Below, one piece after another: positions 8,685-16,509 of a stretch of DNA of 32,336 nucleotides (positions are counted from its first letter, which is position 1; each line of letters opens with the position of its first letter). The stretch lies in assembly GCA_905206345.1 (NCBI GenBank), contig CAJLGW010000008.1, positions 1 to 32,336 of the forward strand, read 5' to 3'. The notes under the pieces are model-generated. The model had not been told where the DNA came from and made no database searches. It saw only the letters and a list, made by a program, of their open reading frames with translations. Origin of the DNA: an uncultured Sutterella sp. (GTDB lineage: Bacteria; Pseudomonadota; Gammaproteobacteria; Burkholderiales; Burkholderiaceae_F). The translations under genes and the position numbers were made by a program.

Positions 8685-9085
8685 TTCTTTGCTCTTGTGC
8701 TGATAACAAAGCGCCCCTCGTTTTTCTCTTTAGCCAAGTCCACCAAAGCAACAAAACGATTAAAGGGTGCTTTACTATCCATGTGAATATTCAAAACGCT
8801 ATCCTTTGTACTCAACAATTTTTCTTCAATGTCTTTTAAAGAAATGGATTTGTTATCCATCCAATAAGAGCCGTCTTCACGAACAAACACACTGATTTGT
8901 CGATCGGCACGTTTGACTTCAGAGACCTTACTTTCTGGCAAAACAATTTCCAAAACCGGACGCGAAAAACTCATCGTTAAAACAAAGAAAATGATGAGCA
9001 TGAAAAGACAATCGATCAGTGGCGTCAAATCGATCTGCGGCTCTTCATCCAAAGGCGAAAGACCGGAGGGCATGAAAATACTCAT
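8681..9085 (-). CDS. exbD: ExbD/TolR biopolymer transport protein
   Basis: 134 residues with the ExbD layout: a short cytosolic N-terminus, one membrane helix (about residues 22-40) that carries the family's acidic residue at D29 in LIDCLFMLIIFFVL, and a periplasmic domain. It overlaps exbB by four bases upstream and tonB by four bases downstream, indicating coupled translation. With ExbB it forms the proton-driven motor that powers TonB. Confidence 0.9.
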   Translation of the reverse strand: MSIFMPSGLSPLDEEPQIDLTPLIDCLFMLIIFFVLTMSFSRPVLEIVLPESKVSEVKRADRQISVFVREDGSYWMDNKSISLKDIEEKLLSTKDSVLNIHMDSKAPFNRFVALVDLAKEKNEGRFVISTRAKK

Positions 9086-9729
9086 ACGCTCTCCCCTTCT
9101 GTAGTTAAGGTCGCGTTATGCGTTTTAGCACGCAAGCGTTGCATCACCTCTAAGGCTCGATAGCTGTGCTCGACGGCTTCAATGTGAAAGCCTCTGAACT
9201 TCAGCATCAAAGCGTAATAAACCATCAAGGTGGGAATGGCCACACATAACCCCATCACGGTCGTAATTAACGCTTGCCAAATGCCGCTGGCTAAAACTTC
9301 CGTTGATGCCATTTCGGTGAAAGAGAGCGATTGGAAAACCGCCACCATGCCAAAGACTGTACCCAACAAACCGAGTAAGGGCGAGATGACGCTAATTAAT
9401 TTGAGCCAACAAAGGCCATTGCTGACACTTTTGAAGTTGCGATGGAAAAGGTAAGCGACTTCAGCCCGAACGTCATCGGAGTGAGCACCGTGCGTGGCCA
9501 CGATGTCGTAAATGATCCGAATCAAGGGATTCGCGTTTTTACGGTCCAAGTCTTTCAGACAGCGATCTTTCCCGTGCTCTAAATCCAAAAAGTCACGTCG
9601 GAAGTTTTTCCATACTCGCGACAAATAGACCGATAACCAAACGGAAAGATATACGGCATAAAAGGCCACAAACACCAATGCCACACCCGCAGGCCCCAAC
9701 AATTCATAAAGAGACTCGAGGTTTTGCAT
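9082..9729 (-). CDS. exbB: ExbB/TolQ-type proton channel subunit
   Basis: 215 residues of the MotA/TolQ/ExbB family: a first membrane helix near the N-terminus (GVALVFVAFYAVYLSVW), a cytosolic stretch, then two helices including the conserved SPLLGLLGTVFGMVAVF block and GIWQALITTVMGLCVAIPTL. It precedes exbD with a four-base overlap. The flavodoxin gene ends nine bases upstream, so it belongs to the same operon. Confidence 0.9.
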   Translation of the reverse strand: MQNLESLYELLGPAGVALVFVAFYAVYLSVWLSVYLSRVWKNFRRDFLDLEHGKDRCLKDLDRKNANPLIRIIYDIVATHGAHSDDVRAEVAYLFHRNFKSVSNGLCWLKLISVISPLLGLLGTVFGMVAVFQSLSFTEMASTEVLASGIWQALITTVMGLCVAIPTLMVYYALMLKFRGFHIEAVEHSYRALEVMQRLRAKTHNATLTTEGESV

Positions 9730-9737
9730 TTTTTAAC

Positions 9738-10247
9738 CTATTGGAAAATGGATTTAAATGCATCAACGGCGTCTTGGCAGTCTTTTTCATCGGGGTGAGA
9801 GGCTGCCGCTTCCCAAACGGCTTCGCGTTCAGGCGTGTAGTGAGCGGAATTTTGCCTAAATTGCTTCATCAAAATCGGGCTTAGTTTCCCACGGCAAAGA
9901 AACGTCCCTTCTAGCGTATTGTTTTTCTCATTGCCCACGATTTTTTGGCATTGGGCTTCAAACCACGTTTGAGCCTTGGGTGACGTCGGATCACCTGTCA
10001 TCGTCGAAAAAATGCCTAACGTTTTATCGTGAATCAAAGGCAACAATTCGTTTAAATCCGGCGGTAACCCACCTTTATCACACCAAAAACCCACGATCAC
10101 CGTGTCGCTATCCTTAATGAGTGCAGGGTTATTTTTCACGTCCAACGTTCTCGCTAACTTCATCGTGGGGTAAGCGGCAACAATCGCTTGCGCCACTTTA
10201 TAGGTGTTCCCCGTCACAGAACTCACAACAAGTACCGGATTTTTCAT
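9738..10247 (-). CDS. Flavodoxin-family protein, possible HmuF/BilS-like partner in heme breakdown
   Basis: 169 residues with an N-terminal flavodoxin phosphate loop (SSVTGNTYKVA, residues 9-19) and the doubly wound fold expected of FMN-binding flavodoxins. Its ATG overlaps the hutX stop (TAATG) and has AAGGAG eight bases upstream. Flavodoxin-like proteins sit beside ChuW/HutW-type enzymes in some anaerobes; in Fusobacterium the protein HmuF is reported to bind heme and reduce anaerobilin. The context here (HutW, HutX, no HutZ) makes an equivalent role the best guess. A plain electron donor for HutW is the alternative. Confidence 0.82.
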   Translation of the reverse strand: MKNPVLVVSSVTGNTYKVAQAIVAAYPTMKLARTLDVKNNPALIKDSDTVIVGFWCDKGGLPPDLNELLPLIHDKTLGIFSTMTGDPTSPKAQTWFEAQCQKIVGNEKNNTLEGTFLCRGKLSPILMKQFRQNSAHYTPEREAVWEAAASHPDEKDCQDAVDAFKSIFQ

Positions 10248-10753
10248 TATGCGTTCTCCTTGGTGCCGAATTGATTCTTTGCGTCCATGAACCCCTTTTT
10301 CACGGAGTCAATCAGTTGATGATTTTCGCGACCGACATAAACACAGAAATGCGACTTTTCGTCTTTGCCGAAGAAAGCCACGTAGTGGGATTCGCGTCTC
10401 ATAAAAGGCATAGAAATAAATGCGATTGCACCCAACGCATCGGCATTGATATGACCGCCCACGACAGCATCTTTGTCAAAAATGTTGTAGTAGCCCATGC
10501 CACGTTTACCGGAAGAGAGCTTTGAGGCAATCTCAAAGACGTGCCCTTCATGATGAATGAAAAGCGTCACTTTTTCCCACTTGCTCATGGCTTCCCAAAG
10601 GTCATCAAACACATCAACATCGCGCGCAAAAACGCAGTGTTCACTACCCAACATTTGAGCAGCTTTGAGATCCGTGCAACCGATCTCTTTCGCAATCAGT
10701 CCAATCGTCATGGGACGCGTTGCATTCATCAGTTCTTGGATTTTTTCGTTCAT
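10247..10753 (-). CDS. hutX: HutX/ChuX heme carrier, copy 1 (downstream)
   Basis: 168 residues of the ChuX/HutX family of cytosolic heme-binding carriers: a helical N-terminus (TIGLIAKEIGCTDLKAAQML) followed by the beta-rich heme domain. HutX hands heme to or from the degrading enzyme. AAAGGA lies upstream of the ATG. It is identical at the DNA level to the second copy 820 bases away. This copy is the one directly coupled to the full-length flavodoxin gene. Confidence 0.88.
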   Translation of the reverse strand: MNEKIQELMNATRPMTIGLIAKEIGCTDLKAAQMLGSEHCVFARDVDVFDDLWEAMSKWEKVTLFIHHEGHVFEIASKLSSGKRGMGYYNIFDKDAVVGGHINADALGAIAFISMPFMRRESHYVAFFGKDEKSHFCVYVGRENHQLIDSVKKGFMDAKNQFGTKENA

Positions 10754-10769
10754 TTTCTTTTCCTTTCGT

Positions 10770-10938
10770 TTAAAAATTCTTTTTCAATTCATCCATTCTC
10801 AGAGCGTGTTGTGCACACAATTGCAAAAGCTCTAGATCGTGGGTGATTAATAAAATGGCTTTGCCCTTTTGAGCTTGATCGTTTAAGCACCGGGCAACAC
10901 GTTGCATGTTGGCGCCGTCGAGCCCACTCGTGGGCTCA
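10770..10938 (-). pseudogene. C-terminal fragment of EcfA, created by tandem duplication
   Basis: An exact copy of the last 169 bases of the ECF ATPase gene (11590-11758), covering about 55 codons from the second Walker B region (DEPTSGLD) to the stop. It has no start and is not expected to be functional. It marks the right side of the 820-bp duplication; its upstream edge meets the flavodoxin fragment at 10938/10939. Confidence 0.9.
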
Positions 10939-11067
10939 AAGTGTCGGATTATTTTTCACATCCAACGTTCTGGCCAATTTCATCGTGGGGTAAGCGGCAA
11001 CAATCGCTTGCGCCACTTTATAGGTGTTCCCCGTCACAGAACTCACAACAAGTACCGGATTTTTCAT
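10936..11067 (-). pseudogene. N-terminal flavodoxin fragment (43 codons), duplication by-product
   Basis: Begins exactly like the intact flavodoxin gene and keeps its TAATG overlap with hutX copy 2, but meets a TGA at 10936-10938 created at the duplication junction. The last 14 codons carry several synonymous differences from the intact gene, while everything upstream is identical. It is probably translated as a useless 43-residue peptide containing only the FMN phosphate loop. Confidence 0.85.
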
Positions 11068-11573
11068 TATGCGTTCTCCTTGGTGCCGAATTGATTCTTT
11101 GCGTCCATGAACCCCTTTTTCACGGAGTCAATCAGTTGATGATTTTCGCGACCGACATAAACACAGAAATGCGACTTTTCGTCTTTGCCGAAGAAAGCCA
11201 CGTAGTGGGATTCGCGTCTCATAAAAGGCATAGAAATAAATGCGATTGCACCCAACGCATCGGCATTGATATGACCGCCCACGACAGCATCTTTGTCAAA
11301 AATGTTGTAGTAGCCCATGCCACGTTTACCGGAAGAGAGCTTTGAGGCAATCTCAAAGACGTGCCCTTCATGATGAATGAAAAGCGTCACTTTTTCCCAC
11401 TTGCTCATGGCTTCCCAAAGGTCATCAAACACATCAACATCGCGCGCAAAAACGCAGTGTTCACTACCCAACATTTGAGCAGCTTTGAGATCCGTGCAAC
11501 CGATCTCTTTCGCAATCAGTCCAATCGTCATGGGACGCGTTGCATTCATCAGTTCTTGGATTTTTTCGTTCAT
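11067..11573 (-). CDS. hutX: HutX/ChuX heme carrier, copy 2 (upstream)
   Basis: Identical in DNA and protein (168 residues) to 10247-10753, with the same AAAGGA ribosome binding site. It begins 16 bases after the stop of the full-length EcfA ATPase. Being cotranscribed with the other copy it would simply double the dose of carrier. See the first copy for the family description. Confidence 0.88.
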   Translation of the reverse strand: MNEKIQELMNATRPMTIGLIAKEIGCTDLKAAQMLGSEHCVFARDVDVFDDLWEAMSKWEKVTLFIHHEGHVFEIASKLSSGKRGMGYYNIFDKDAVVGGHINADALGAIAFISMPFMRRESHYVAFFGKDEKSHFCVYVGRENHQLIDSVKKGFMDAKNQFGTKENA

Positions 11574-11589
11574 TTTCTTTTCCTTTCGT

Positions 11590-13062
11590 TTAAAAATTCT
11601 TTTTCAATTCATCCATTCTCAGAGCGTGTTGTGCACACAATTGCAAAAGCTCTAGATCGTGGGTGATTAATAAAATGGCTTTGCCCTTTTGAGCTTGATC
11701 GTTTAAGCACCGGGCAACACGTTGCATGTTGGCGCCGTCGAGCCCACTCGTGGGCTCATCAAGAATCAAAATGTCGGGATCCTTTGCCAACGCACAGGCT
11801 ATCACCAAACGTTGCTTTTGACCACCGGATAACGACTGCGGATGACGATGCGCCAAGGGCGTTAAATCAAACGTTTGTATCAATTCATCAATGCGAGCCT
11901 GTAAGTTAGAGGTTTGTTTCGCCGCGAAAAGGCAAGCACCGATTTCTTCACTGACAGTCTGCATTTGCAGTTGATGGTCAGCGTTTTGAAGCACGAGTCC
12001 TGCGTGCTTAAGTAAGTCGCTCGCCTTCGTTTCTTGCCCATTTAAGTAAAAGGTGCCGCTCCCCTCATTAAGTCCTGTCATTAAACGCGCTAAGGTTGTT
12101 TTCCCTGTACCGTTTTCGCCAATCAAAGCGGTGATACCGGCGCTTAAAGAGAAAGAAACGTTTTTTAAAAGTTCAGCTCGATGAGAGACTTTTTCAGGCG
12201 TTTTAAAAAAACGTTTAAAGCGAGAAAATCCGCCACTTTGATTGTTCTTCTCGTAGTCAAAACTCACGTTTGATGCCACCAAAATCGGGGCTTCATTTTG
12301 CGTTTGTGTGAGTGTCTTTCGAACGTCTTTAACGTCTGCTTCACGCAAGCCGTACTCGCATCGAACGGCATCGTTTGTTAAAAGTTCAAAATCGCCTCTT
12401 TGACAAATTTCACCCTCACGCATCACCAACACTTGATCGGCAATGCCACGCAGCCAATGAATGCGGTGATCGACCACCAAAATGGCAAAGCCTTGGCTTT
12501 TGAGGTTTTTCAACTCCTGCGCCAAACGTTCTGTTGCCTCAGGATCCAAGTTGGCCGAGGGTTCATCAAGAATTAAAACTTTGGGTAAAGCCACCAAAAT
12601 TTCACCCAACGCGACTCTTTGTTTTTGCCCTTCAGAAAGAGCTGTGATGGAATGCGATAAAAGCGATTCAATGTCTAAGCGTTTCGCTACTTTTTGGATT
12701 CGTTCTTCAACGTCTTTTTCATTGACGCCTGCGACTTTAAGCGCAAACCCCATTTCATCCTTCACCCCCAATGCAAAAAACTGATCTTCCGGGTCTTGAA
12801 AAAGGGTGCCAACGGTTTGAGAAAGTTCCCCCACTGAGGCGTCTTTCGTTTCAACGCCATTGACTTTCACCGAGCCCGACAAGGTGCCTGCGTAGTAATG
12901 CGGGCAAAGACCATTGGCAATGCGCATTAGGGTGGTTTTCCCACAACCTGAAGCACCGGTAACAAGAAGAACGCTTCCTGCTTCAACCTTGAAACTTAAG
13001 TCCTTGACCGCACAATCAGACTGAAATGAATAGCGATAAGAGACGTTTTGAAATTCAATCAT
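11590..13062 (-). CDS. ECF importer ATPase with two fused ABC domains (EcfA-A')
   Basis: 490 residues with two complete ATPase halves. First half: Walker A GASGCGKTT (36-44), signature LSEGQ (142-146), Walker B KVLILDEPSA (161-170). Second half: Walker A GENGTGKTT (315-323), signature LSGGQ (411-415), Walker B ILILDEPTS (431-439). This fused form occurs in many dedicated (group I) ECF transporters. It works with the adjacent EcfT and S component at the inner membrane. Placement between a heme receptor and hutX suggests that the substrate is heme or a related tetrapyrrole. Confidence 0.9.
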   Translation of the reverse strand: MIEFQNVSYRYSFQSDCAVKDLSFKVEAGSVLLVTGASGCGKTTLMRIANGLCPHYYAGTLSGSVKVNGVETKDASVGELSQTVGTLFQDPEDQFFALGVKDEMGFALKVAGVNEKDVEERIQKVAKRLDIESLLSHSITALSEGQKQRVALGEILVALPKVLILDEPSANLDPEATERLAQELKNLKSQGFAILVVDHRIHWLRGIADQVLVMREGEICQRGDFELLTNDAVRCEYGLREADVKDVRKTLTQTQNEAPILVASNVSFDYEKNNQSGGFSRFKRFFKTPEKVSHRAELLKNVSFSLSAGITALIGENGTGKTTLARLMTGLNEGSGTFYLNGQETKASDLLKHAGLVLQNADHQLQMQTVSEEIGACLFAAKQTSNLQARIDELIQTFDLTPLAHRHPQSLSGGQKQRLVIACALAKDPDILILDEPTSGLDGANMQRVARCLNDQAQKGKAILLITHDLELLQLCAQHALRMDELKKNF

Positions 13063-13072
13063 TCCGCCCCCT

Positions 13073-13843
13073 TTACATCACACCGAAACGAGTGACATTA
13101 AGTCCCCATTCAATCCAATGAAGTTCGATATAAATCGCCATCACTACGGTGAAAGAAGCACCCAAAAAGAGCCATGCGTCGGCTTTAGAAAAAGCAGATT
13201 GACCATGAAAATTCATCGCCCCTTTTTGAAGACCCCGATCCAGTCCCTTGAGTTCTGCGGCAACACCCAATGCTTCACTGCTTTTTAAAGCCCGAAATAA
13301 AAGTGGCGTAAAAAGTAAACGTGTACTCAAATACGGATGCCTTAAAAAGAAAACAAAGCCCATCTCCCAACCACGGATTTTGAGCGTTTCCCAAACCTGG
13401 GCCACATCATTGGTGAAAGTCGAAATAAAACGAATCATCACGGTGGCAGGCAGGGTCAACATGAAGGGAAGACGCAACTGAGTTAACGCACTCATGATGT
13501 TCTCAATCTTCGTTGTCAAGGCCATACTCATGACGCAATTCATCATGGTTAAACCTCGAAGAAAGGGTATGACGAGACTGGCAAACGTTATTTCGCCCAA
13601 ACTCGGAATGAATGAGGCCATCACCCAAGTGCAAGCACTGGCGAGCACCATCATGGCCCCCATGAGTAAGTACAAAACAAAAACCAACAGAGGGCGATTG
13701 ATCAGAATTACCATGACAAAACTCACGGTAAAGAGCACCAATTGCGCCCCCAATGTTGAAAACGCAATGGTGGCAATAGCTCCCAAAACCGTCAGCAAAA
13801 TTTTGCTTCTGGCATCCAGTCGATTTAAGACAGAGTGAGTCAT
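13073..13843 (-). CDS. ecfT: ECF transporter T component (EcfT)
   Basis: 256 residues, several membrane helices, and the EcfT family opening LDARSKILLTVLGAIA. The cytosolic coupling helix motif is seen as TLKIRGWEMGF (the ARG-type motif that docks on the ATPase). It lies between the S component (gap of three bases) and the ATPase (gap of ten), completing a three-gene ECF module. Confidence 0.87.
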   Translation of the reverse strand: MTHSVLNRLDARSKILLTVLGAIATIAFSTLGAQLVLFTVSFVMVILINRPLLVFVLYLLMGAMMVLASACTWVMASFIPSLGEITFASLVIPFLRGLTMMNCVMSMALTTKIENIMSALTQLRLPFMLTLPATVMIRFISTFTNDVAQVWETLKIRGWEMGFVFFLRHPYLSTRLLFTPLLFRALKSSEALGVAAELKGLDRGLQKGAMNFHGQSAFSKADAWLFLGASFTVVMAIYIELHWIEWGLNVTRFGVM

Positions 13844-13846
13844 CTT

Positions 13847-14401
13847 TTAGCTCCTCACAATGCCTGCATGACGCAATTCACGAAGGGAGCGGTAACCGGC
13901 ATATAACCCCATCAAAGAACCGATATAACCGATTGCAATGATGGGAATGACGGACACCACCATGGCAGGCGTCTCTCGCATCATCAAATAAGAAACGCCT
14001 AAAGAAAAGACTTTGCTCGCGAGATCGTAAACGGCGACACCGACAAAGGGACCCCATGCTTTTTTCGCGCCGCCCACCATCAAAATGGCCACTTCTGCGC
14101 AAAGTGCACCCACAATGGCGGCGGGCAACAGAGTAATGCTTGAACCCAATAGCAACGCGCTCACGATCGTTGAGACAAGCGTAAAAACAACGAGCACTCC
14201 ACTTTTACGCACCCTTGCCAATAGGACAATCAAAAGCGCAGAAAACACAAGATTTTTTAACATCAGACTCACGGGATTCATGCCGCCACCGGCCAAAGCA
14301 ATCAGTAGAGATGAAAGCTTGATGGCAGCAGCAAAAATCCCGATCGTCACGAGCTCTTGTGACTTCCAATAGGTCGTTTTCACGAGCTGATTTGTCATCA
14401 T
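13847..14401 (-). CDS. ECF transporter substrate-binding S component (MptD/Trep_Strep type)
   Basis: About 184 residues, almost entirely hydrophobic with about five or six helices, and the family block AAAIKLSSLLIALAGGG followed by NPVSLMLKNLVFSALL. This matches the MptD/Trep_Strep group of S components whose substrates are mostly unproven. ATG 14401 (or the next ATG at 14398) is preferred to the TTG at 14404. The start is only nine bases after the receptor gene, so it is cotranscribed with it. The context predicts heme or another tetrapyrrole. Confidence 0.82.
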   Translation of the reverse strand: MMTNQLVKTTYWKSQELVTIGIFAAAIKLSSLLIALAGGGMNPVSLMLKNLVFSALLIVLLARVRKSGVLVVFTLVSTIVSALLLGSSITLLPAAIVGALCAEVAILMVGGAKKAWGPFVGVAVYDLASKVFSLGVSYLMMRETPAMVVSVIPIIAIGYIGSLMGLYAGYRSLRELRHAGIVRS

Positions 14402-14410
14402 CAAAGCGCT

Positions 14411-16459
14411 TTAGAAACGAGCATTGAGTTTGACCGCAAAATGACGACCCGCTTCGTAAATGGAGCCGTTATTTTGGTAGAGCTTATTGGTGATGTTGTA
14501 AAAACCCGCATCAAAGCTGTAGTTGCCTTGAGGACCGAAGTTCACACCGCCCGTCAAATTGAAGGTCGTTGCACCACCATAGCTGCTTTCGAGCTTGTCA
14601 TCGGAGAAGTTCCATTGCTCGGTCGCCGATTGCGAGACGGCATAAGCGTCTAAACGAAGATCGTTGCCATAAACGCTCGTACCGTAGCGAACACCGTAGC
14701 GCGCGGTGATTGTCGGCGTACCGGACTTCGTGCTCTTAATGCCGTTTTTGTTATATTCACGACGTAAAAGGGTCAACGTGGTGTAAGGCTCAAAGTCGCC
14801 TAACTTCAAACTGGTATCCAATTCGAAACCGAGTGTTTTTGCCTTACCAATGTTTTCGTAGTAATTAGCCACACCCCTTTGGATTGTTGCAATGTAGTTA
14901 TCCGCATCGCTATAGAAAACTGCGCCATCAATCGTGACGAGACCGGATTGATAACGAGCACCCACTTCAAAGTTATCGGACGTTTCAGGCTCTAAGTTCG
15001 GGTTGGCATAAGTCGTTGCGCCACCCATGGTGGTATCAATGAAAAGCTCTTGCAGGATCGGTGCTCGATAACCTTGAGCCCAATTGGCGCGAAGCGTTAA
15101 ATTGTCCAATGCACGGTAACTCAACCCTAAGTTAAAAACTGCTTTACCGTCATCACTATCATTTGAGGTTTGGGTGTGAGTCATTTGATTAGAAATATCC
15201 ATATCGTTGGATACCCACGTGTAACGCACACCGTAATTGGCCGTCAACGCATCCGTTAAGGTGCTCTCCATCGTTGCAAACAAGGCATGACGGGTTTGAT
15301 TACCATCGTAGTCTTCGTTTTTTGACCAATAGCTATCAGGAACCGGCATAGTTGAAACCTTTTTCATGTAGGTCTTGCTATTGGCATCCAAACTGTCATA
15401 GGTGAATTCGTAGCCCGTAATCAAATAGTGTCGAGCGCCCAATGTCCAATCGGCTTGTACGCTTGCGCTGGTCGTATCCAAAACATTGTCTGCGAAGCTT
15501 TCAATGGCATACGGCATTATTGGACTCGGTCGGACGTGATTATTCATTTCTTTATCGTTTCGCTCTTGTGCGATATCGATACGAAGACGCGTTAAATGGT
15601 CATTGATATTTTTAAATTCACCAAAGACGCTCCCGCGCGTACGCTTCCAAGACGGCACTTCGACATAAAAGTCTTCCGCCGGATACAAAATGGAACCGGA
15701 TTTAAAGTCGAGATCGTAGTGACTCAAAGACAAACCGATCGTCTTATTGGGATCGATGTCATAGGACAAAAAGGCATTGGCTGAATTTGAACTAAATTCG
15801 GTATTGGCCATCTTGCCTGCGGGCGTATCCAAGTTGTCGTAATCCTTTGTTGCGGCACCCAATCGATAGTTCCAACCATTGACAGATCCTTGGATGGAAG
15901 CGGCCAAATCTTTACCGTTAGAAGCGGAATTAAAACCGACAGAGGCGCTACCGCCAAAAGGCGTATTGCCACCCTTTTTGGTAATGATGTTAATGGCGCC
16001 ACCAATGGCGTCAGAACCGTACAAAACGGAGGCCGGGCCACGAATCACTTCGATGCGCTCGACTTGAGAGGGATCGATTAACAAGGGAACGCCCGACATG
16101 GATTTTTGTTCAGAAATTCGCTGACCATCGACCATTACAACGGTACGGAAAGCGTCTTCACCACGAATGGATACACGGTCAATGCCTTGCCCGCCATCGT
16201 TTTGAATGCGAATACCGGGCACGGTGCTCTCGAGCAAATCAGCAATAGTTTTAGCTTGAGCATTGCGTTCAATCGTTTTGCGATCAATAACAGAAACACT
16301 CATATTGACGTCAGCCAAAGCTTTCTCAACGCGAGAAGCCGTGACAACCACATCTTGAGCATTTAAAGTTTCCATGGCATAGACCGAGCCACTTGATAAA
16401 GTGGCAAAACTTAAAGCTAAAGCGGCCACTAACGGATTAGGAGTAAAACGAGAAGTCAT
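14411..16459 (-). CDS. TonB-dependent outer-membrane receptor, probably for heme
   Basis: 682 residues. Signal peptide ending near SVYA (residue 28), a plug domain (QDVVVTASR, then VERIEVIRGPASVLYGSDAIGGAINIITKK, here cut as VERIEVIRGPASVLYG and AIGGAINIITKK), and a 22-strand barrel ending in F. In the barrel, YRAPILQELF and NPNLEPE correspond to the FRAP and NPDL/NPNL motifs of heme receptors such as HutA and HemR. ALNAQ-type TonB box is suggested by AQDVVVTA. It sits 50 bases after hutW and before the ECF genes. Heme or hemoprotein is the likely ligand; a siderophore cannot be excluded. Confidence 0.85.
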   Translation of the reverse strand: MTSRFTPNPLVAALALSFATLSSGSVYAMETLNAQDVVVTASRVEKALADVNMSVSVIDRKTIERNAQAKTIADLLESTVPGIRIQNDGGQGIDRVSIRGEDAFRTVVMVDGQRISEQKSMSGVPLLIDPSQVERIEVIRGPASVLYGSDAIGGAINIITKKGGNTPFGGSASVGFNSASNGKDLAASIQGSVNGWNYRLGAATKDYDNLDTPAGKMANTEFSSNSANAFLSYDIDPNKTIGLSLSHYDLDFKSGSILYPAEDFYVEVPSWKRTRGSVFGEFKNINDHLTRLRIDIAQERNDKEMNNHVRPSPIMPYAIESFADNVLDTTSASVQADWTLGARHYLITGYEFTYDSLDANSKTYMKKVSTMPVPDSYWSKNEDYDGNQTRHALFATMESTLTDALTANYGVRYTWVSNDMDISNQMTHTQTSNDSDDGKAVFNLGLSYRALDNLTLRANWAQGYRAPILQELFIDTTMGGATTYANPNLEPETSDNFEVGARYQSGLVTIDGAVFYSDADNYIATIQRGVANYYENIGKAKTLGFELDTSLKLGDFEPYTTLTLLRREYNKNGIKSTKSGTPTITARYGVRYGTSVYGNDLRLDAYAVSQSATEQWNFSDDKLESSYGGATTFNLTGGVNFGPQGNYSFDAGFYNITNKLYQNNGSIYEAGRHFAVKLNARF

Positions 16460-16509
16460 ACCAATTAAAGAGAAACAGTTATTAGCTTTTCTCTTGAGTT
16501 AAAAAACTT

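Larger units (their letters stand above)
10121..11760. repeat. 820-bp tandem direct duplication (hutX with flanking gene ends)
   Basis: Bases 10159-10938 and 10979-11758 are identical over 780 bp. Homology extends about 38 bp further left (10121-10158 versus 10941-10978) with several mismatches. The unit contains the 3' end of ecfA, all of hutX and the 5' end of the flavodoxin gene. All outer genes stay intact, so the duplication only adds a second hutX and two gene fragments. Confidence 0.92.

Noticed and set aside
10902..11345. Plus-strand ORFs across the hutX duplicates
   Set aside because: Antisense shadows of hutX, repeated simply because the DNA is duplicated.
14085..14372. Plus-strand ORF opposite the ECF S component
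   Set aside because: Shadow of a real membrane protein gene; no ribosome site or recognisable domain.
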